Source of the DNA: Actinomadura nitritigenes
Lineage (GTDB): Bacteria; Actinomycetota; Actinomycetes; Streptosporangiales; Streptosporangiaceae
Assembly: GCF_017573545.1 (NCBI RefSeq)
Contig: NZ_JAGEOK010000003.1
Location: 62,001-126,000 of the forward strand
DNA length: 64,000 nt
Direction: 5' to 3'
The notes below the pieces were generated by a model. That model was not told the origin of the DNA, made no database searches, and worked only from the letters and a program-made list of their open reading frames with translations. A program made the translations under genes and the position numbers. Below are positions 1 through 8,213 of this stretch, in pieces. Every line of letters starts with the position of its first letter. Position 1 is the first letter of the stretch.

Positions 1-85
1 CCCGAGCCGCCGGTTCGAGACCATGGACGCATTACGGGGTTGCGGTGGCCACGGGGAGAGCGCCACCGCGGAACGGGGTTTCACC

Positions 86-226
86 ATGACACCTACGGCA
101 CGGTGGGCCGCCGCGCAGCGGCGCAAGCGCCAGATCATCAGCCAGACGGTCATCGACCGCGCGCTCAACGACCCGCGCCGCCACGAGCAGGTCGAGGTCG
201 CGGCCGTCGGGGCGCAGGAGAAGTAA
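86..226 (+). CDS. Small basic hypothetical protein (46 aa)
   Basis: I do not recognise this gene. The product is short and rich in Arg, Ala and Gln in its first half, with a predicted amphipathic helix around residues 10-30 and no membrane segment or cysteine. I chose the ATG at 86 over the in-frame ATG at 23 because the extra 21 residues look like untranslated leader, and a small inverted repeat (42-49 with 62-69) lies in that leader. Two hairpins follow the stop directly, which supports a real transcription unit ending here. The Shine-Dalgarno match is weak, so the call is tentative. Confidence 0.4.
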   Translation: MTPTARWAAAQRRKRQIISQTVIDRALNDPRRHEQVEVAAVGAQEK

Positions 227-239
227 CCGGGCGACGAGC

Positions 240-291
240 GCCCGCGCGGGCCGCCCCTGCGCGGGCGAACGCCCCCGCCGGTGGCGGGGGC
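240..291. terminator. Double hairpin between convergent genes
   Basis: Two stems lie back to back: a 9-bp GC stem starting near 242, and a perfect 9-bp stem GCCCCCGCC/GGCGGGGGC at 271-291 with a GGT loop. They sit between the small plus-strand gene and the end of the minus-strand ROK gene, so they could end transcription from both sides. No long T tract is present, as is usual in high-GC actinomycetes. Confidence 0.6.
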
Positions 292-343
292 GCTTCGGTA
301 TGCCCGCACGGCCCGCGCCCGCCTCGCGCGAAGCCCGGCCGGC

Positions 344-1567
344 TCAGCCCTCGCCCGCCGAGAAGACCTCGTCGCGGGCCTGCTCCAGAGCGGCGTGCAG
401 GGCGCCGCGCAGCACCGGGTTGCCCTCCACCTCGGTCACCGCGACGGTGGGCCGGGTCGGGCTGATCCGCCCGACGGCCCGTTCGATGCGGGTGGCGAGC
501 GGCGCCCCGCCGGCCCGGCCGAGGCTGCCCGACAGCACCACCAGGCCCGGGTCCAGCACGATGTTGACCGAGGTCACGCCATAGGAGAACCGGTTGGCGA
601 GCTCGTCCAGGAACGCGCCGCCGCGGGACTCGTCGGCGGCGGCCGCGCGGACGCACTCCACCGCCGTCGGCTCGGTGATGCCGTGCTCGTGGGCGAGGGC
701 GCGGACCCCGTCCGCGCCGACGAGCGCCCCGTAGCCGCCGGCGAGGGTCGGGATCCCCCACGACGTCGACTCCGTGACGCCGCCCTCCTCCTCGGGGACG
801 CGCCGGGCCGTGCTCAGCGGGAGCGGCGCCCCGGGGACGGGCAGGTACCCGATCTCGCCCGCGCCCCCGGAGCGGCCGCGGTGCAGCCGGCCGCCGAGCA
901 TCACCGACAGGCCCATGCCGCGGTCGAACCACATCAGCGCGAAGTCGTCGGCGTCGCGGGCGGCGCCGTAGGCGCGCTCGGCGACGGCGGCGAGGTTGAC
1001 GTCGTTCTCGATCGTCACGGGCCGGCGCAGGTCGGTGCGGAGGGCGGCGAGCACGCCCTCGTGCCAGGCGGGAAGGTCGAAGGAGAACTGGACGTCGCCG
1101 GAGCGCGGGTCGACGACGCCGGGGGTGCCGATGACGAAGGCGCTCAGCCGGTTCACCGCGACCTTGGCGGAGCGGCACGCCTTGACAACCGCGTTGTGGA
1201 CCATCTTGACCGGCTCGTCAGCACCGTTCGGATCGACGGTAACCTGGGCGACCATGCGTCCGGTGATGTCGGCGACGCCCGCGGTGACACCGTCCGGCCC
1301 CACCTCCAGACCCGCGACGTAGGCGCTCGACGGCACCACGGCGTACAGGGCGGCGTTCGGCCCGCGCCCCCCGGCCTGTTCCCCGACGACCGCCACCAGC
1401 CCGCGCTCCTCGAGCCGGGACAGCAGTTGGGAGGCGGTGACCTTGGAGAGCCCGGTGTGCTCACCGATCTGCGCGCGCGTCAGCGGTCCGTGCTCGACGA
1501 GCAGGTCCAGCGCCGCGCGGTCGTTCAGCTCACGCAGCAGCCGCGGCGTTCCCGGGCGTCTGGCCAT
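344..1567 (-). CDS. ROK family transcriptional regulator
   Basis: This 407-residue protein has an N-terminal winged-helix DNA-binding domain (about residues 10-70, with the MarR-like pattern LTRAQIGEHTGLSKVTASQL) followed by a ROK sugar-kinase-like domain. It is transcribed away from a sugar ABC operon whose first gene starts 252 bp off, so it probably represses that operon and is relieved by the imported sugar. The usual ROK zinc motif (CxCGxxGC) after the AGE[IL]GH segment is missing: here the text reads AGEIGYLPVPG and continues without cysteines. That points to a regulator rather than an active kinase. An AT-rich dyad just upstream is the likely operator. Confidence 0.88.
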   Translation of the reverse strand: MARRPGTPRLLRELNDRAALDLLVEHGPLTRAQIGEHTGLSKVTASQLLSRLEERGLVAVVGEQAGGRGPNAALYAVVPSSAYVAGLEVGPDGVTAGVADITGRMVAQVTVDPNGADEPVKMVHNAVVKACRSAKVAVNRLSAFVIGTPGVVDPRSGDVQFSFDLPAWHEGVLAALRTDLRRPVTIENDVNLAAVAERAYGAARDADDFALMWFDRGMGLSVMLGGRLHRGRSGGAGEIGYLPVPGAPLPLSTARRVPEEEGGVTESTSWGIPTLAGGYGALVGADGVRALAHEHGITEPTAVECVRAAAADESRGGAFLDELANRFSYGVTSVNIVLDPGLVVLSGSLGRAGGAPLATRIERAVGRISPTRPTVAVTEVEGNPVLRGALHAALEQARDEVFSAGEG

Positions 1568-1608
1568 GCTGGTACCCCTCGATGTCTCAATCCGCTAACG
1601 GGCGGTTT

Positions 1609-1636
1609 TGTTTAGGAAAGTTTCTTGTTAGTTTAC
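1609..1636. promoter_or_regulatory. Candidate ROK operator in divergent promoter region
   Basis: This AT-rich patch stands out in a 73% G+C background. It contains an imperfect dyad, AGGAAA-G-TTTCTT, centred on 1620 and flanked by TTAG-like half sites (TTTAGG on the left, TTAGTTTAC on the right). It lies 42-70 bp upstream of the ROK start codon, where a repressor would cover the regulator's promoter and could affect the ABC operon. Assignment to the adjacent ROK protein is inference from position and from the AT-rich dyads common ahead of actinobacterial ROK genes. Confidence 0.5.
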
Positions 1637-1819
1637 CCGCAAGCGCCGACCGACCCCTCATCCGGGGAGGGGCGTGCAGAGCGCCGACTGGCGAGCAGGG
1701 CGCCCGCGGGCGACGCGACGGCGAGCGGGGCATGTCCCGGACCCTAAAGGGTCGGGGCGCGCTCCACTCGCACCGCAGGCCGCAAGGCCCCGCGAGGCGA
1801 AGCCGGAAAGGAACCCCCA

Positions 1820-3094
1820 GTGAAGTACATCAAGGTTGCGGCCACGGCGGCCGCGATCGCCCTGGCCGCCACGGCCTGCGGCGGCGGAGACGGCAAGAAG
1901 AAGGACGACTCCGGCGCGGGCAAGGACCCGGCGCAGCTCAAGGTCTGGATGATGGGCGACGGGACCACCGAGCAGACGGACTTCCTCAAGGGCGTCGAGA
2001 CGGAGTTCAAGCAGAAGCACCCGAACACGGCCGTCCAGATCAAGTACGTGCCGTGGCCGCAGGTCGCCACCACCTTCCAGAAGGCGGCCGCCGGCGGCGA
2101 GGGCCCGGACGTGACCGAGCTCGGCAACACCGACGTCCAGTCGCACATCGAGCAGGGCAACCTCGCCGACGTCACCGACGAGATGTCGGGCTGGGCGGAC
2201 GGCAAGACCCTGAACAAGACCGCCCTCGCCAACGACCAGGCGGACGGCAAGACCTACGCGGTGCCGTGGTACGGCGGCGTCCGCGCCATCTGGTACCGCA
2301 AGGACTGGTTCGACGAGCTGAAGATCCAGCCGCCGGCGAACTGGGCCGACCTGGTCACCGCGGCCAAGAAGATCCAGGACGCCAAGAAGGTGCCCGGCAT
2401 CGGCGCCCCGAGCGACCAGACCAACGCGCTGGTCAGCTTCATCTGGGGCAACGGCGGCGAGGTCGCCGTCAAGGACGGCGGCAAGTGGACCGGCAAGCTC
2501 GACCAGCCGCAGGCGGTCGAGGCCGTGAACTTCTACGCCGGCCTGGTCACCAAGGACAAGGTCGCGCCGGAGAAGTACGTCGGCAAGAACGAGCTGGACG
2601 GCCCGCAGCGCGACTTCGCGCTCGGCAAGCTCGGCATGTACATCGACGGCAGCTGGGCGCTGGCGCAGATGAAGAAGATGTCCCCGAAGAACGCCGGCAA
2701 GTGGGCGGTCTTCCCGATCCCCGCCAAGAACGGCGGGAACGCGCCGGTCATGGCGGGCGGCTCCGACCTCGCGGTGTGGAAGGACAGCAAGGCCAAGAAG
2801 GCCGCGTTCGACTACATCACGATCCTCAACAACGCCGCGAACGCCAAGAAGTGGGCCGACATCAGCGGCTTCTCCTCGATGCGCTCGGACGTCCAGTTCT
2901 CCGACCCGGCGCTCGCCCCGTTCACGCAGATCGCGACCAACACCAAGTTCACCCCGATCAGCGCCGGCTGGGGCGACTTCGAGCAGTCCAAGAAGGTGCT
3001 GCCGAACGCGGTGAAGGCGATCATGCAGGGCAAGTCCGCCGACGACGAGATGAAGAAGGCCAACGAGCAGGCCAACGAGCTGCTCAACCAGTAG
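1820..3094 (+). CDS. Sugar ABC transporter substrate-binding lipoprotein
   Basis: The product is a 424-residue family 1 extracellular solute-binding protein. It has a lipoprotein signal peptide with lipobox ATAC (Cys20), a Gly/Lys/Asp-rich linker, and the family pattern LKVWMMGDG near residue 38 and GPDVTELGNTDV near 105. The text DGKTYAVPWYGGVRAIWYRKD is typical of oligosaccharide binders such as the chitobiose protein DasA. The GTG at 1820 has AAAGGA upstream. It is the first gene of an operon with two permeases and a cytoplasmic GH3 glycosidase. The ligand is therefore probably an N-acetylglucosamine-containing disaccharide, which is an inference from the neighbouring enzyme. Confidence 0.9.
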   Translation: MKYIKVAATAAAIALAATACGGGDGKKKDDSGAGKDPAQLKVWMMGDGTTEQTDFLKGVETEFKQKHPNTAVQIKYVPWPQVATTFQKAAAGGEGPDVTELGNTDVQSHIEQGNLADVTDEMSGWADGKTLNKTALANDQADGKTYAVPWYGGVRAIWYRKDWFDELKIQPPANWADLVTAAKKIQDAKKVPGIGAPSDQTNALVSFIWGNGGEVAVKDGGKWTGKLDQPQAVEAVNFYAGLVTKDKVAPEKYVGKNELDGPQRDFALGKLGMYIDGSWALAQMKKMSPKNAGKWAVFPIPAKNGGNAPVMAGGSDLAVWKDSKAKKAAFDYITILNNAANAKKWADISGFSSMRSDVQFSDPALAPFTQIATNTKFTPISAGWGDFEQSKKVLPNAVKAIMQGKSADDEMKKANEQANELLNQ

Positions 3095-3124
3095 CCCGGC
3101 CGCTCGTCACGTAGCACCGCGCGT

Positions 3125-3163
3125 CCGGCGGGCCCGCGCCGCAGTCCCCCGCGGGCCCGCCGG
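3125..3163 (+). terminator. Intercistronic hairpin after the binding-protein gene
   Basis: A perfect 14-bp stem, CCGGCGGGCCCGCG paired with CGCGGGCCCGCCGG around an 11-nt loop, starts 31 nt after the binding-protein stop codon and 100 nt before the first permease. In other ABC operons such hairpins protect the 5' message and partly terminate, giving more binding protein than permease. That role is inferred here. Confidence 0.6.
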
Positions 3164-3237
3164 ATCCCGCTCCGCCGGATCCCGTCCCACCGGATCCCGC
3201 CGCACCGGTCCCCGCCACGCCGGGTTCCGCACGCCAC
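3160..3237. repeat. Degenerate 15-bp tandem repeat, about five units
   Basis: Directly after the intercistronic hairpin, the 15-bp unit CCGGATCCCGCTCCG recurs with substitutions at 15-bp spacing: CCGGATCCCGTCCCA, CCGGATCCCGCCGCA, CCGGTCCCCGCCACG, then a partial CCGGGTTCCGCACG. The array fills most of the gap before the permease gene. It looks like a small minisatellite; no function is evident. Confidence 0.7.
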
Positions 3238-3262
3238 CCGTCCCCGCTGATCGGAAGCGTTC

Positions 3263-4234
3263 ATGCTCGACACCGCTCCCGCGGTGCGCAGGCCGCCGGG
3301 CCGGAGACCGTCCGGCCGCGGGCGCCCGCGCCGCCGGCCCCGCTTCGGGCCCTACCTGCTGATCGCGCCGACCGTCGTCGTGATCGCCGTGCTGATGTTC
3401 TGGCCGATGATCCAGATCGGGATCATGTCGTTCCAGAAGGTCGGCAACCGCCAGCTGCGCGGCGAGCCGGCCGAGTCGGTCGGCACCGGGAACTTCGACA
3501 CGATCCTCAAGGACCCGCTCTTCTGGGCGGCCTTCCGGCACACCGTGCTGTTCGCCGTCGTGGCGGTCACCCTCACGATGGTGATCGGGACGCTGGTCGG
3601 GCTGCTGCTCAACAGGCTCGGCAAGCGGATGTCGAGCTTCGTCTCCGGCGGCGTGATGGTCGCCTGGGCGACCCCGCCGGTCACCGCCGCGATCATCTTC
3701 AGCTGGCTGTTCGGCTCGACCGGCGGCCTGGTCAACTGGTTCCTCGACAAGCTGCCGGACGCCCTGGTCGGCGGCGGCTGGAACGACTACAACTGGTTCG
3801 CCACGCCGCTGTCCACCTACACGGTGCTGACGGTCTGCGTCGTCTGGCAGGCGTGCCCGTTCGTGGCGGTGTCGGTGCTGGCCGGCCTGAAGAGCGTCCC
3901 GCGCGAGCTGTACGAGGCGGCGCGGGTGGACGGCTCGGGCCCCTGGCGGACGTTCTGGAGCCTCACCTACCCGATGCTCAAGCCGATCTTCCTCGTCGTC
4001 CTGGTGATGTCGATCATCTGGGACTTCAAGGTGTTCACCCAGCTGTTCATCATGTCCGGGATGGCCAACCGCGACGCGTTCAACCTGTCGCTGTACGGCT
4101 ACTCGGAGGCGTTCGGCGCGCTCAACCCCAAGCTCGGGATGGGCTCGGCCATCGCGGCGGTGCTCACGCTGATCCTGCTCGTCGTCACCGCGCTGTACGT
4201 GCGGGTCATGGTGCGTCAGGGGGAGACCCGATGA
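3263..4234 (+). CDS. ABC transporter permease, MalF type
   Basis: This 323-residue inner-membrane permease has a basic N-terminus, a first membrane segment near residues 32-52, and about six segments in all. The conserved cytoplasmic EAA loop (YEAARVDGSGPWRTFWSLTY, around residue 215) docks to the ATPase subunit. It forms a heterodimer with the next gene product to move sugar delivered by the upstream lipoprotein. Its stop overlaps the start of the second permease in an ATGA, which suggests translational coupling. No ATP-binding subunit is encoded in the operon. Confidence 0.9.
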   Translation: MLDTAPAVRRPPGRRPSGRGRPRRRPRFGPYLLIAPTVVVIAVLMFWPMIQIGIMSFQKVGNRQLRGEPAESVGTGNFDTILKDPLFWAAFRHTVLFAVVAVTLTMVIGTLVGLLLNRLGKRMSSFVSGGVMVAWATPPVTAAIIFSWLFGSTGGLVNWFLDKLPDALVGGGWNDYNWFATPLSTYTVLTVCVVWQACPFVAVSVLAGLKSVPRELYEAARVDGSGPWRTFWSLTYPMLKPIFLVVLVMSIIWDFKVFTQLFIMSGMANRDAFNLSLYGYSEAFGALNPKLGMGSAIAAVLTLILLVVTALYVRVMVRQGETR

Positions 4235-5121
4235 CCCAGGCAACCGTCAAGGCGGGGCGCTCCGGGCGCGGCCGCCCGGCCGCGCGCAGGCGGGCCCGCA
4301 AGATCGGCCTCAACGGGCTCGGCGTGCTGGTGTTCGTGCTGGCGGTGTTCCCCGTCTTCTGGATGGCGTCCACCGCCTTCAAGCCGAACAGCGAGATCTT
4401 CAGCACCACGCCGAAACCGCTGCCGGCGCATCCGACGCTGACGCACTTCGACTTCGTCCTGAACGGCGGCATCGCGCAGGTGTCGTTCTGGACGTACTTC
4501 CGCAACAGCATCCTGCTGGCGCTGATCACCGTCGTGGCGTCGAGCCTGCTGGCGCTGCTGGCGGCGACGGCGGTGGCCCGGTTCCGCTTCCGGTTCCGGA
4601 CCACGTTCCTGGTCATGCTGCTGGTCGTGCAGATGGTGCCGTGCGAGTCGCTGGTCATCCCGCTGTTCCTGGACCTGAAGCGGCTCGACATGCTGAACAC
4701 GCTGCCGGGCCTCGCGGTCGTCTACATCGGGTTCGCGGTGCCGTTCGCGATCTGGATGCTGCGCGGCTTCGTCGCGGCCGTCCCGAAGGAGCTGGAGGAG
4801 GCCGCCGCGATCGACGGCGCCGGCCCGGTCCGCACCTTCTTCACCGTCATGCTCCCGCTCGTCGCGCCCGGCCTGGTCGCGACCAGCATCTTCTCGTTCA
4901 TCACCGCGTGGAACGAGTTCATCTTCGCCTTCACGTTCCTGGACGACCAGGACAAGTACACCCTGCCGATCATGCTGCAGTTCTTCTTCGGCCGCAGCAG
5001 CACCGCCTGGGGGCCCATCATGGCAGCGTCGACGCTGCTCACCATTCCCGTCATCGCCTTCTTCCTGCTCGTCCAGCGCCGCATGGTGTCCGGGCTGACC
5101 GCCGGGGCGGTGAAGGGGTGA
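4231..5121 (+). CDS. ABC transporter permease, MalG type
   Basis: This 296-residue permease begins with an Arg-rich cytoplasmic stretch and has six predicted membrane segments. The EAA motif reads ELEEAAAIDGAGPVRTFF, as in the MalG branch of carbohydrate permeases. I chose the ATG at 4231, inside a longer frame, because it overlaps the preceding stop by four bases and starts the conserved N-terminal region. The 3' end overlaps the GTG of the GH3 gene in a GTGA, so all three genes are coupled. Confidence 0.9.
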   Translation: MTQATVKAGRSGRGRPAARRRARKIGLNGLGVLVFVLAVFPVFWMASTAFKPNSEIFSTTPKPLPAHPTLTHFDFVLNGGIAQVSFWTYFRNSILLALITVVASSLLALLAATAVARFRFRFRTTFLVMLLVVQMVPCESLVIPLFLDLKRLDMLNTLPGLAVVYIGFAVPFAIWMLRGFVAAVPKELEEAAAIDGAGPVRTFFTVMLPLVAPGLVATSIFSFITAWNEFIFAFTFLDDQDKYTLPIMLQFFFGRSSTAWGPIMAASTLLTIPVIAFFLLVQRRMVSGLTAGAVKG

Positions 5122-6584
5122 CCACCGACGACATCGCGACCACCGGCGAGATCGCCCGGCTGGCGCGGGGCACCCTGCTGCCCTCCTTCCCGGGCGCGTC
5201 CGCGCCGCGCTGGGTGCTGGACGAGCTGGAGGCGGGCCTCGGCGGGGTGACGCTGTTCGCGCTGACCGGCAACGTGCCGAGCCCGGAGTCGCTGGCCGCG
5301 CTCACCGCGCAGATGCGCAAGGCGGGCGAGCCGTTCGTGACCATCGACGAGGAGGGCGGCGACGTCACCCGGCTCGGCGGGCACGCCACCGGCAGCCCCT
5401 ACCCGGGCAACGCCGCGCTCGGCGCGGTCGACGACCCGGAGCTCACCCGGCGGATCTACCGGTCGCTGGGCGCGGAGCTGGCCGAGGTCGGCGTCAACCT
5501 CAACTTCGCGCCGTCGGTGGACGTCAACACCGCCGACGACAACCCGGTGATCGGGACGCGCTCCTTCGGCGCGGACCCCGGCCTCGTCGCCCGGCACGCG
5601 GCGGCGGCCGTGACGGGCACGCAGGAGGCGGGGGTCGCCGCCTGCTGCAAGCACTTCCCGGGCCACGGCGCGACCGTGGAGGACTCCCATCTCGGCGTCC
5701 CGATCGTCGACGCCGACCTGGAGCTGCTGGACCGCCGCGAGCTGGTCCCGTTCCGGGCGGCGATCGCGGCCGGCACCCGCGCGGTGATGACCGGGCACCT
5801 CAACCTGCCCGCGATCACCGGCGGGACGCCGGCGACGCTGTCCCGCGCCGCGATCACCGGGCTGCTGCGCGAGCACCTCGGCTACGAGGGCGTGATCGTC
5901 ACCGACGCGCTGGACATGCAGGGCGCGAGCGGCGCCATCGGCATCCCGGAGGCGTCGGTGCGGGCGCTGATCGCGGGCGCGGACCTGCTGTGCCTCGGCC
6001 CGAACGAGCACGCCGAGTCGCTCCGGGCGACCCTGGACGCGATCGAGGAGGCGGTGCGGACCGGGCGGCTGCCCGCGACCCGGCTGCACGACGCGGCGGA
6101 GCGGACGCGGCGGCTGCGGACGTGGCTCGCCGGCGGCGGCCCCGCCGCGGTGGACCGCGCCGCGGGCCTGGAGGGCGCCCGCCGGGCCGTCCGGGTGACC
6201 GGGGCGCTGCCCGGCTGGGACGGCGCGCCGCTGGTCGTCGAGGCGGAGGCGACCGGCAACATCGCGGTGGGGCCGACGCCCTGGGGCCTGCGTCCCTGGG
6301 CGCCCGACGCCGTCCGGGCCGCGGGGGCGCCCGGAGAGGCGGAAGGCGTCCTGGAACGTGCCAGGGGACGCGGTCTGGTGGTCGTGCTGCGGGACGCCCA
6401 CCGGCACGCGGCGCAGCGGGCGCTCGCGACCGCCCTGCTCACCGCCCGTCCGGACGCGGTGATCGTGGAGATGGGGCTGCCGGTCTGGCGGCCGGGCGCC
6501 GCCGTCCACGTGGCCACCTACGGCGCCGCGGCGGCCAACGCGCAGGCCGCCGCCGAGATCCTCGGGCTGGTCCCCGCCGCCTGA
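5118..6584 (+). CDS. GH3 beta-N-acetylhexosaminidase-like protein (NagZ type)
   Basis: The 488-residue product is a family 3 glycoside hydrolase. The NagZ signature KHFPGHG at residues 178-184 is followed by the Asp189-Ser-His191 pair that serves as general acid/base in NagZ enzymes, and Asp263 in VTDALDM is the expected nucleophile. A less conserved C-terminal domain extends beyond about residue 350. There is no signal peptide, so it should act in the cytoplasm on the sugar brought in by the upstream ABC importer, releasing N-acetylglucosamine. The GTG start overlaps the permease stop. Chitobiose or a cell-wall disaccharide is the most likely substrate, but this is inference. Confidence 0.85.
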   Translation: MTTDDIATTGEIARLARGTLLPSFPGASAPRWVLDELEAGLGGVTLFALTGNVPSPESLAALTAQMRKAGEPFVTIDEEGGDVTRLGGHATGSPYPGNAALGAVDDPELTRRIYRSLGAELAEVGVNLNFAPSVDVNTADDNPVIGTRSFGADPGLVARHAAAAVTGTQEAGVAACCKHFPGHGATVEDSHLGVPIVDADLELLDRRELVPFRAAIAAGTRAVMTGHLNLPAITGGTPATLSRAAITGLLREHLGYEGVIVTDALDMQGASGAIGIPEASVRALIAGADLLCLGPNEHAESLRATLDAIEEAVRTGRLPATRLHDAAERTRRLRTWLAGGGPAAVDRAAGLEGARRAVRVTGALPGWDGAPLVVEAEATGNIAVGPTPWGLRPWAPDAVRAAGAPGEAEGVLERARGRGLVVVLRDAHRHAAQRALATALLTARPDAVIVEMGLPVWRPGAAVHVATYGAAAANAQAAAEILGLVPAA

Positions 6585-6604
6585 TCGCGGCCCGCGAGCC
6601 GTGG

Positions 6605-6644
6605 CGCGCCCGCCGGTCGACAAGGCCCGGTACCGGCGGGCGCG
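6605..6644 (+). terminator. Terminator hairpin after the GH3 gene
   Basis: A perfect 13-bp stem, CGCGCCCGCCGGT with ACCGGCGGGCGCG, encloses a 14-nt loop and is followed by a short pyrimidine run (CACACCTTTCC). It lies 20 nt after the GH3 stop and ends the sugar-uptake operon. Confidence 0.65.
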
Positions 6645-6701
6645 TCACACCTTTCCGGGCCGCGGATCGGCGGGTAAGCCAGACCAGTCCGATCGGCAAG
6701 G

Positions 6702-6713
6702 GATAATACCTAC
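6702..6713 (+). promoter_or_regulatory. Leaderless -10 element for the Rrf2 gene
   Basis: GATAAT at 6702-6707 ends six bases before the ATG at 6714. This is the spacing expected if transcription starts on the A of the start codon, so the Rrf2 message is probably leaderless. I see no Shine-Dalgarno sequence. Confidence 0.5.
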
Positions 6714-7178
6714 ATGCGATTGTCCGCCAGGGTCGACTACGCGTTGCGTGCCGCCGCGGAGCTGGCGGTGGCCGGGAGTCACCCGGTGACCGCGGTCCAG
6801 CTCGCGGAGGCCCAGCAGATCCCGCCCAAATTCCTCGAGAACATCCTCGGCCAGCTGCGCCGCTCCGGGCTCGTCCGCAGCCAGCGCGGCCCCGAGGGAG
6901 GCTACTGGCTGGCGCGCCCGGCCGATCAGATCGCCCTCGCCGACATCATCCGCGCCATCGACGGCCCGCTGCTCGGCGTCCGGGGCGAGCGCCCCGAGCA
7001 CGTCGGCTACGAGGGTCCCGCCCGGTCGCTCCAGGAGGTGTGGATCGCGCTGCGCGCCAGCGAGCGGGCCATCCTCGAGCGGGTGACCCTCGCCCACATC
7101 GCCGCGGGCGAGCTGCCCGAGGACGTCCGCAAGCTCACCGAGGACCCGTCCGCCTGGGAGAGCCCCTCCCTGATCTAG
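6714..7178 (+). CDS. Rrf2 family transcriptional regulator
   Basis: The 154-residue protein has the Rrf2 winged-helix fold: RVDYALRAAAELA at the N-terminus, the recognition region IPPKFLENILGQLRRSGLV, and the wing QRGPEGGYWLARP. Rrf2 proteins such as IscR and NsrR bind an iron-sulfur cluster through three cysteines, but this protein has no cysteine at all, so it must sense something else or act like CymR. It precedes a DNA glycosylase gene by 15 bp and is probably cotranscribed with it. The target operon is unknown. Confidence 0.88.
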   Translation: MRLSARVDYALRAAAELAVAGSHPVTAVQLAEAQQIPPKFLENILGQLRRSGLVRSQRGPEGGYWLARPADQIALADIIRAIDGPLLGVRGERPEHVGYEGPARSLQEVWIALRASERAILERVTLAHIAAGELPEDVRKLTEDPSAWESPSLI

Positions 7179-7193
7179 CGGCGGGTCGGCACC

Positions 7194-7982
7194 GTGCCGG
7201 AAGGCGACGTCGTCTGGCTGACCGCCCGGCGCCTGCACGAGGCGCTCGCCGGGCGGCCGCTGACCCGTGCCCAGTTCCGGGTGCCGCGCCTCGCCACCGC
7301 CGACCTGCGCGGCCGGACGGTCCTGGAGGTCGTGTCGCGGGGCAAGCATCTGCTCATCCGCGTCGAGGGCGGCCTGACGATCCACACCCACCTGCTCATG
7401 GAGGGCCGCTGGCAGATCCGGCCGGCGGGGCCGATGCCGCGCGACCACCGGGTCCGGGTGGTGCTGGCGAACACGGAGCGGCAGGCGGTCGGCCAGTCGC
7501 TCGGCCTGGTCGAGCTGCTGCGCACCGCCGAGGAGGACGCGGCCGTCGGCCATCTCGGCCCGGACCTCCTCGACCCGGGCTGGGACGGCGCCCTCGCCGC
7601 GCGGGCCGTCGCGCGGCTGGAGGAGCAGCCGTCCCGCGCGATCGGCGAGGCGCTGCTGGACCAGACCCGCCTCGCCGGCATCGGCAACGTCTACAAGGCC
7701 GAGGTCCTGTTCCTGCGGGGCGTCCACCCCTGGACGCCCGTGTCGGACGTTCCCGGCCTGCCCGCCCTCGTGGAGCTCGCTCACAGGCTGCTGGACGCCA
7801 ACAAGGAACGGCACGGCCACGTCACCACGGGCGACCTGGGGCGCGGCCGGGAGCACTGGGTGTACGGGCGCGCCGGGCGCCCCTGCCGCCGCTGCGGCAC
7901 CCGCGTGGAGCGCGCTCCCCAGCACTCCGACGTCGGGGACCGGACGGCGTTCTGGTGCCCCCGCTGCCAGCCGCCCCGCTAG
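7194..7982 (+). CDS. Fpg/Nei family DNA glycosylase, Nei2-like
   Basis: This 262-residue base-excision-repair enzyme carries the catalytic N-terminus PEGD (Pro2 forms the Schiff base, Glu3 is the acid), the conserved lysine in GKHLL, the helix-two-turn-helix segment LLDQTRLAGIGNVYKAE, and a C-terminal zinc finger (CRRCGTRV...FWCPRCQ). The sequence pattern fits endonuclease VIII-type enzymes that remove oxidised pyrimidines and cleave the abasic site. It starts at a GTG 15 bp after the Rrf2 gene. Whether it is Nei1 or Nei2 cannot be settled from sequence alone. Confidence 0.9.
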   Translation: MPEGDVVWLTARRLHEALAGRPLTRAQFRVPRLATADLRGRTVLEVVSRGKHLLIRVEGGLTIHTHLLMEGRWQIRPAGPMPRDHRVRVVLANTERQAVGQSLGLVELLRTAEEDAAVGHLGPDLLDPGWDGALAARAVARLEEQPSRAIGEALLDQTRLAGIGNVYKAEVLFLRGVHPWTPVSDVPGLPALVELAHRLLDANKERHGHVTTGDLGRGREHWVYGRAGRPCRRCGTRVERAPQHSDVGDRTAFWCPRCQPPR

Positions 7983-8190
7983 AGAGCGCCGCCCGGCGCG
8001 GCGGCCGGCGCCGCCGAAGATCTCCGGCCGGGCCGAGCCGGCCCGTCGCGTCCGGACGCGGTCGGCGCCCGTCCCGCGCCTCGAGGTCGCGGACGGGTCG
8101 CCGCCGGGAGCGGGTCGCCGGATCCTGCGCCCGCAGAAGCATCCTCCGATCGCGATCGTTCCAAGTCAATTCTCGGGTTTTCTTATCGAT

Positions 8191-8210
8191 CCCCCAGGTC
8201 TACCTTGGGG
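8191..8210. promoter_or_regulatory. Candidate LysR autoregulatory dyad
   Basis: The 20-bp sequence CCCCCAGGTCTACCTTGGGG is a dyad with one mismatched pair and a two-base centre, ending three bases before the chosen GTG start of the LysR gene. Because it overlaps the probable transcription start, it suits negative autoregulation. LysR proteins usually bind T-N11-A sites. This dyad fits only loosely, so the assignment rests on position. Confidence 0.45.
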
Positions 8211-8213
8211 CGG

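Noticed and set aside
5990..6706. Plus-strand open frame overlapping the GH3 C-terminal region
   Set aside because: Arg/Gly-rich shadow in another frame of a gene whose reading is continuous to its stop.
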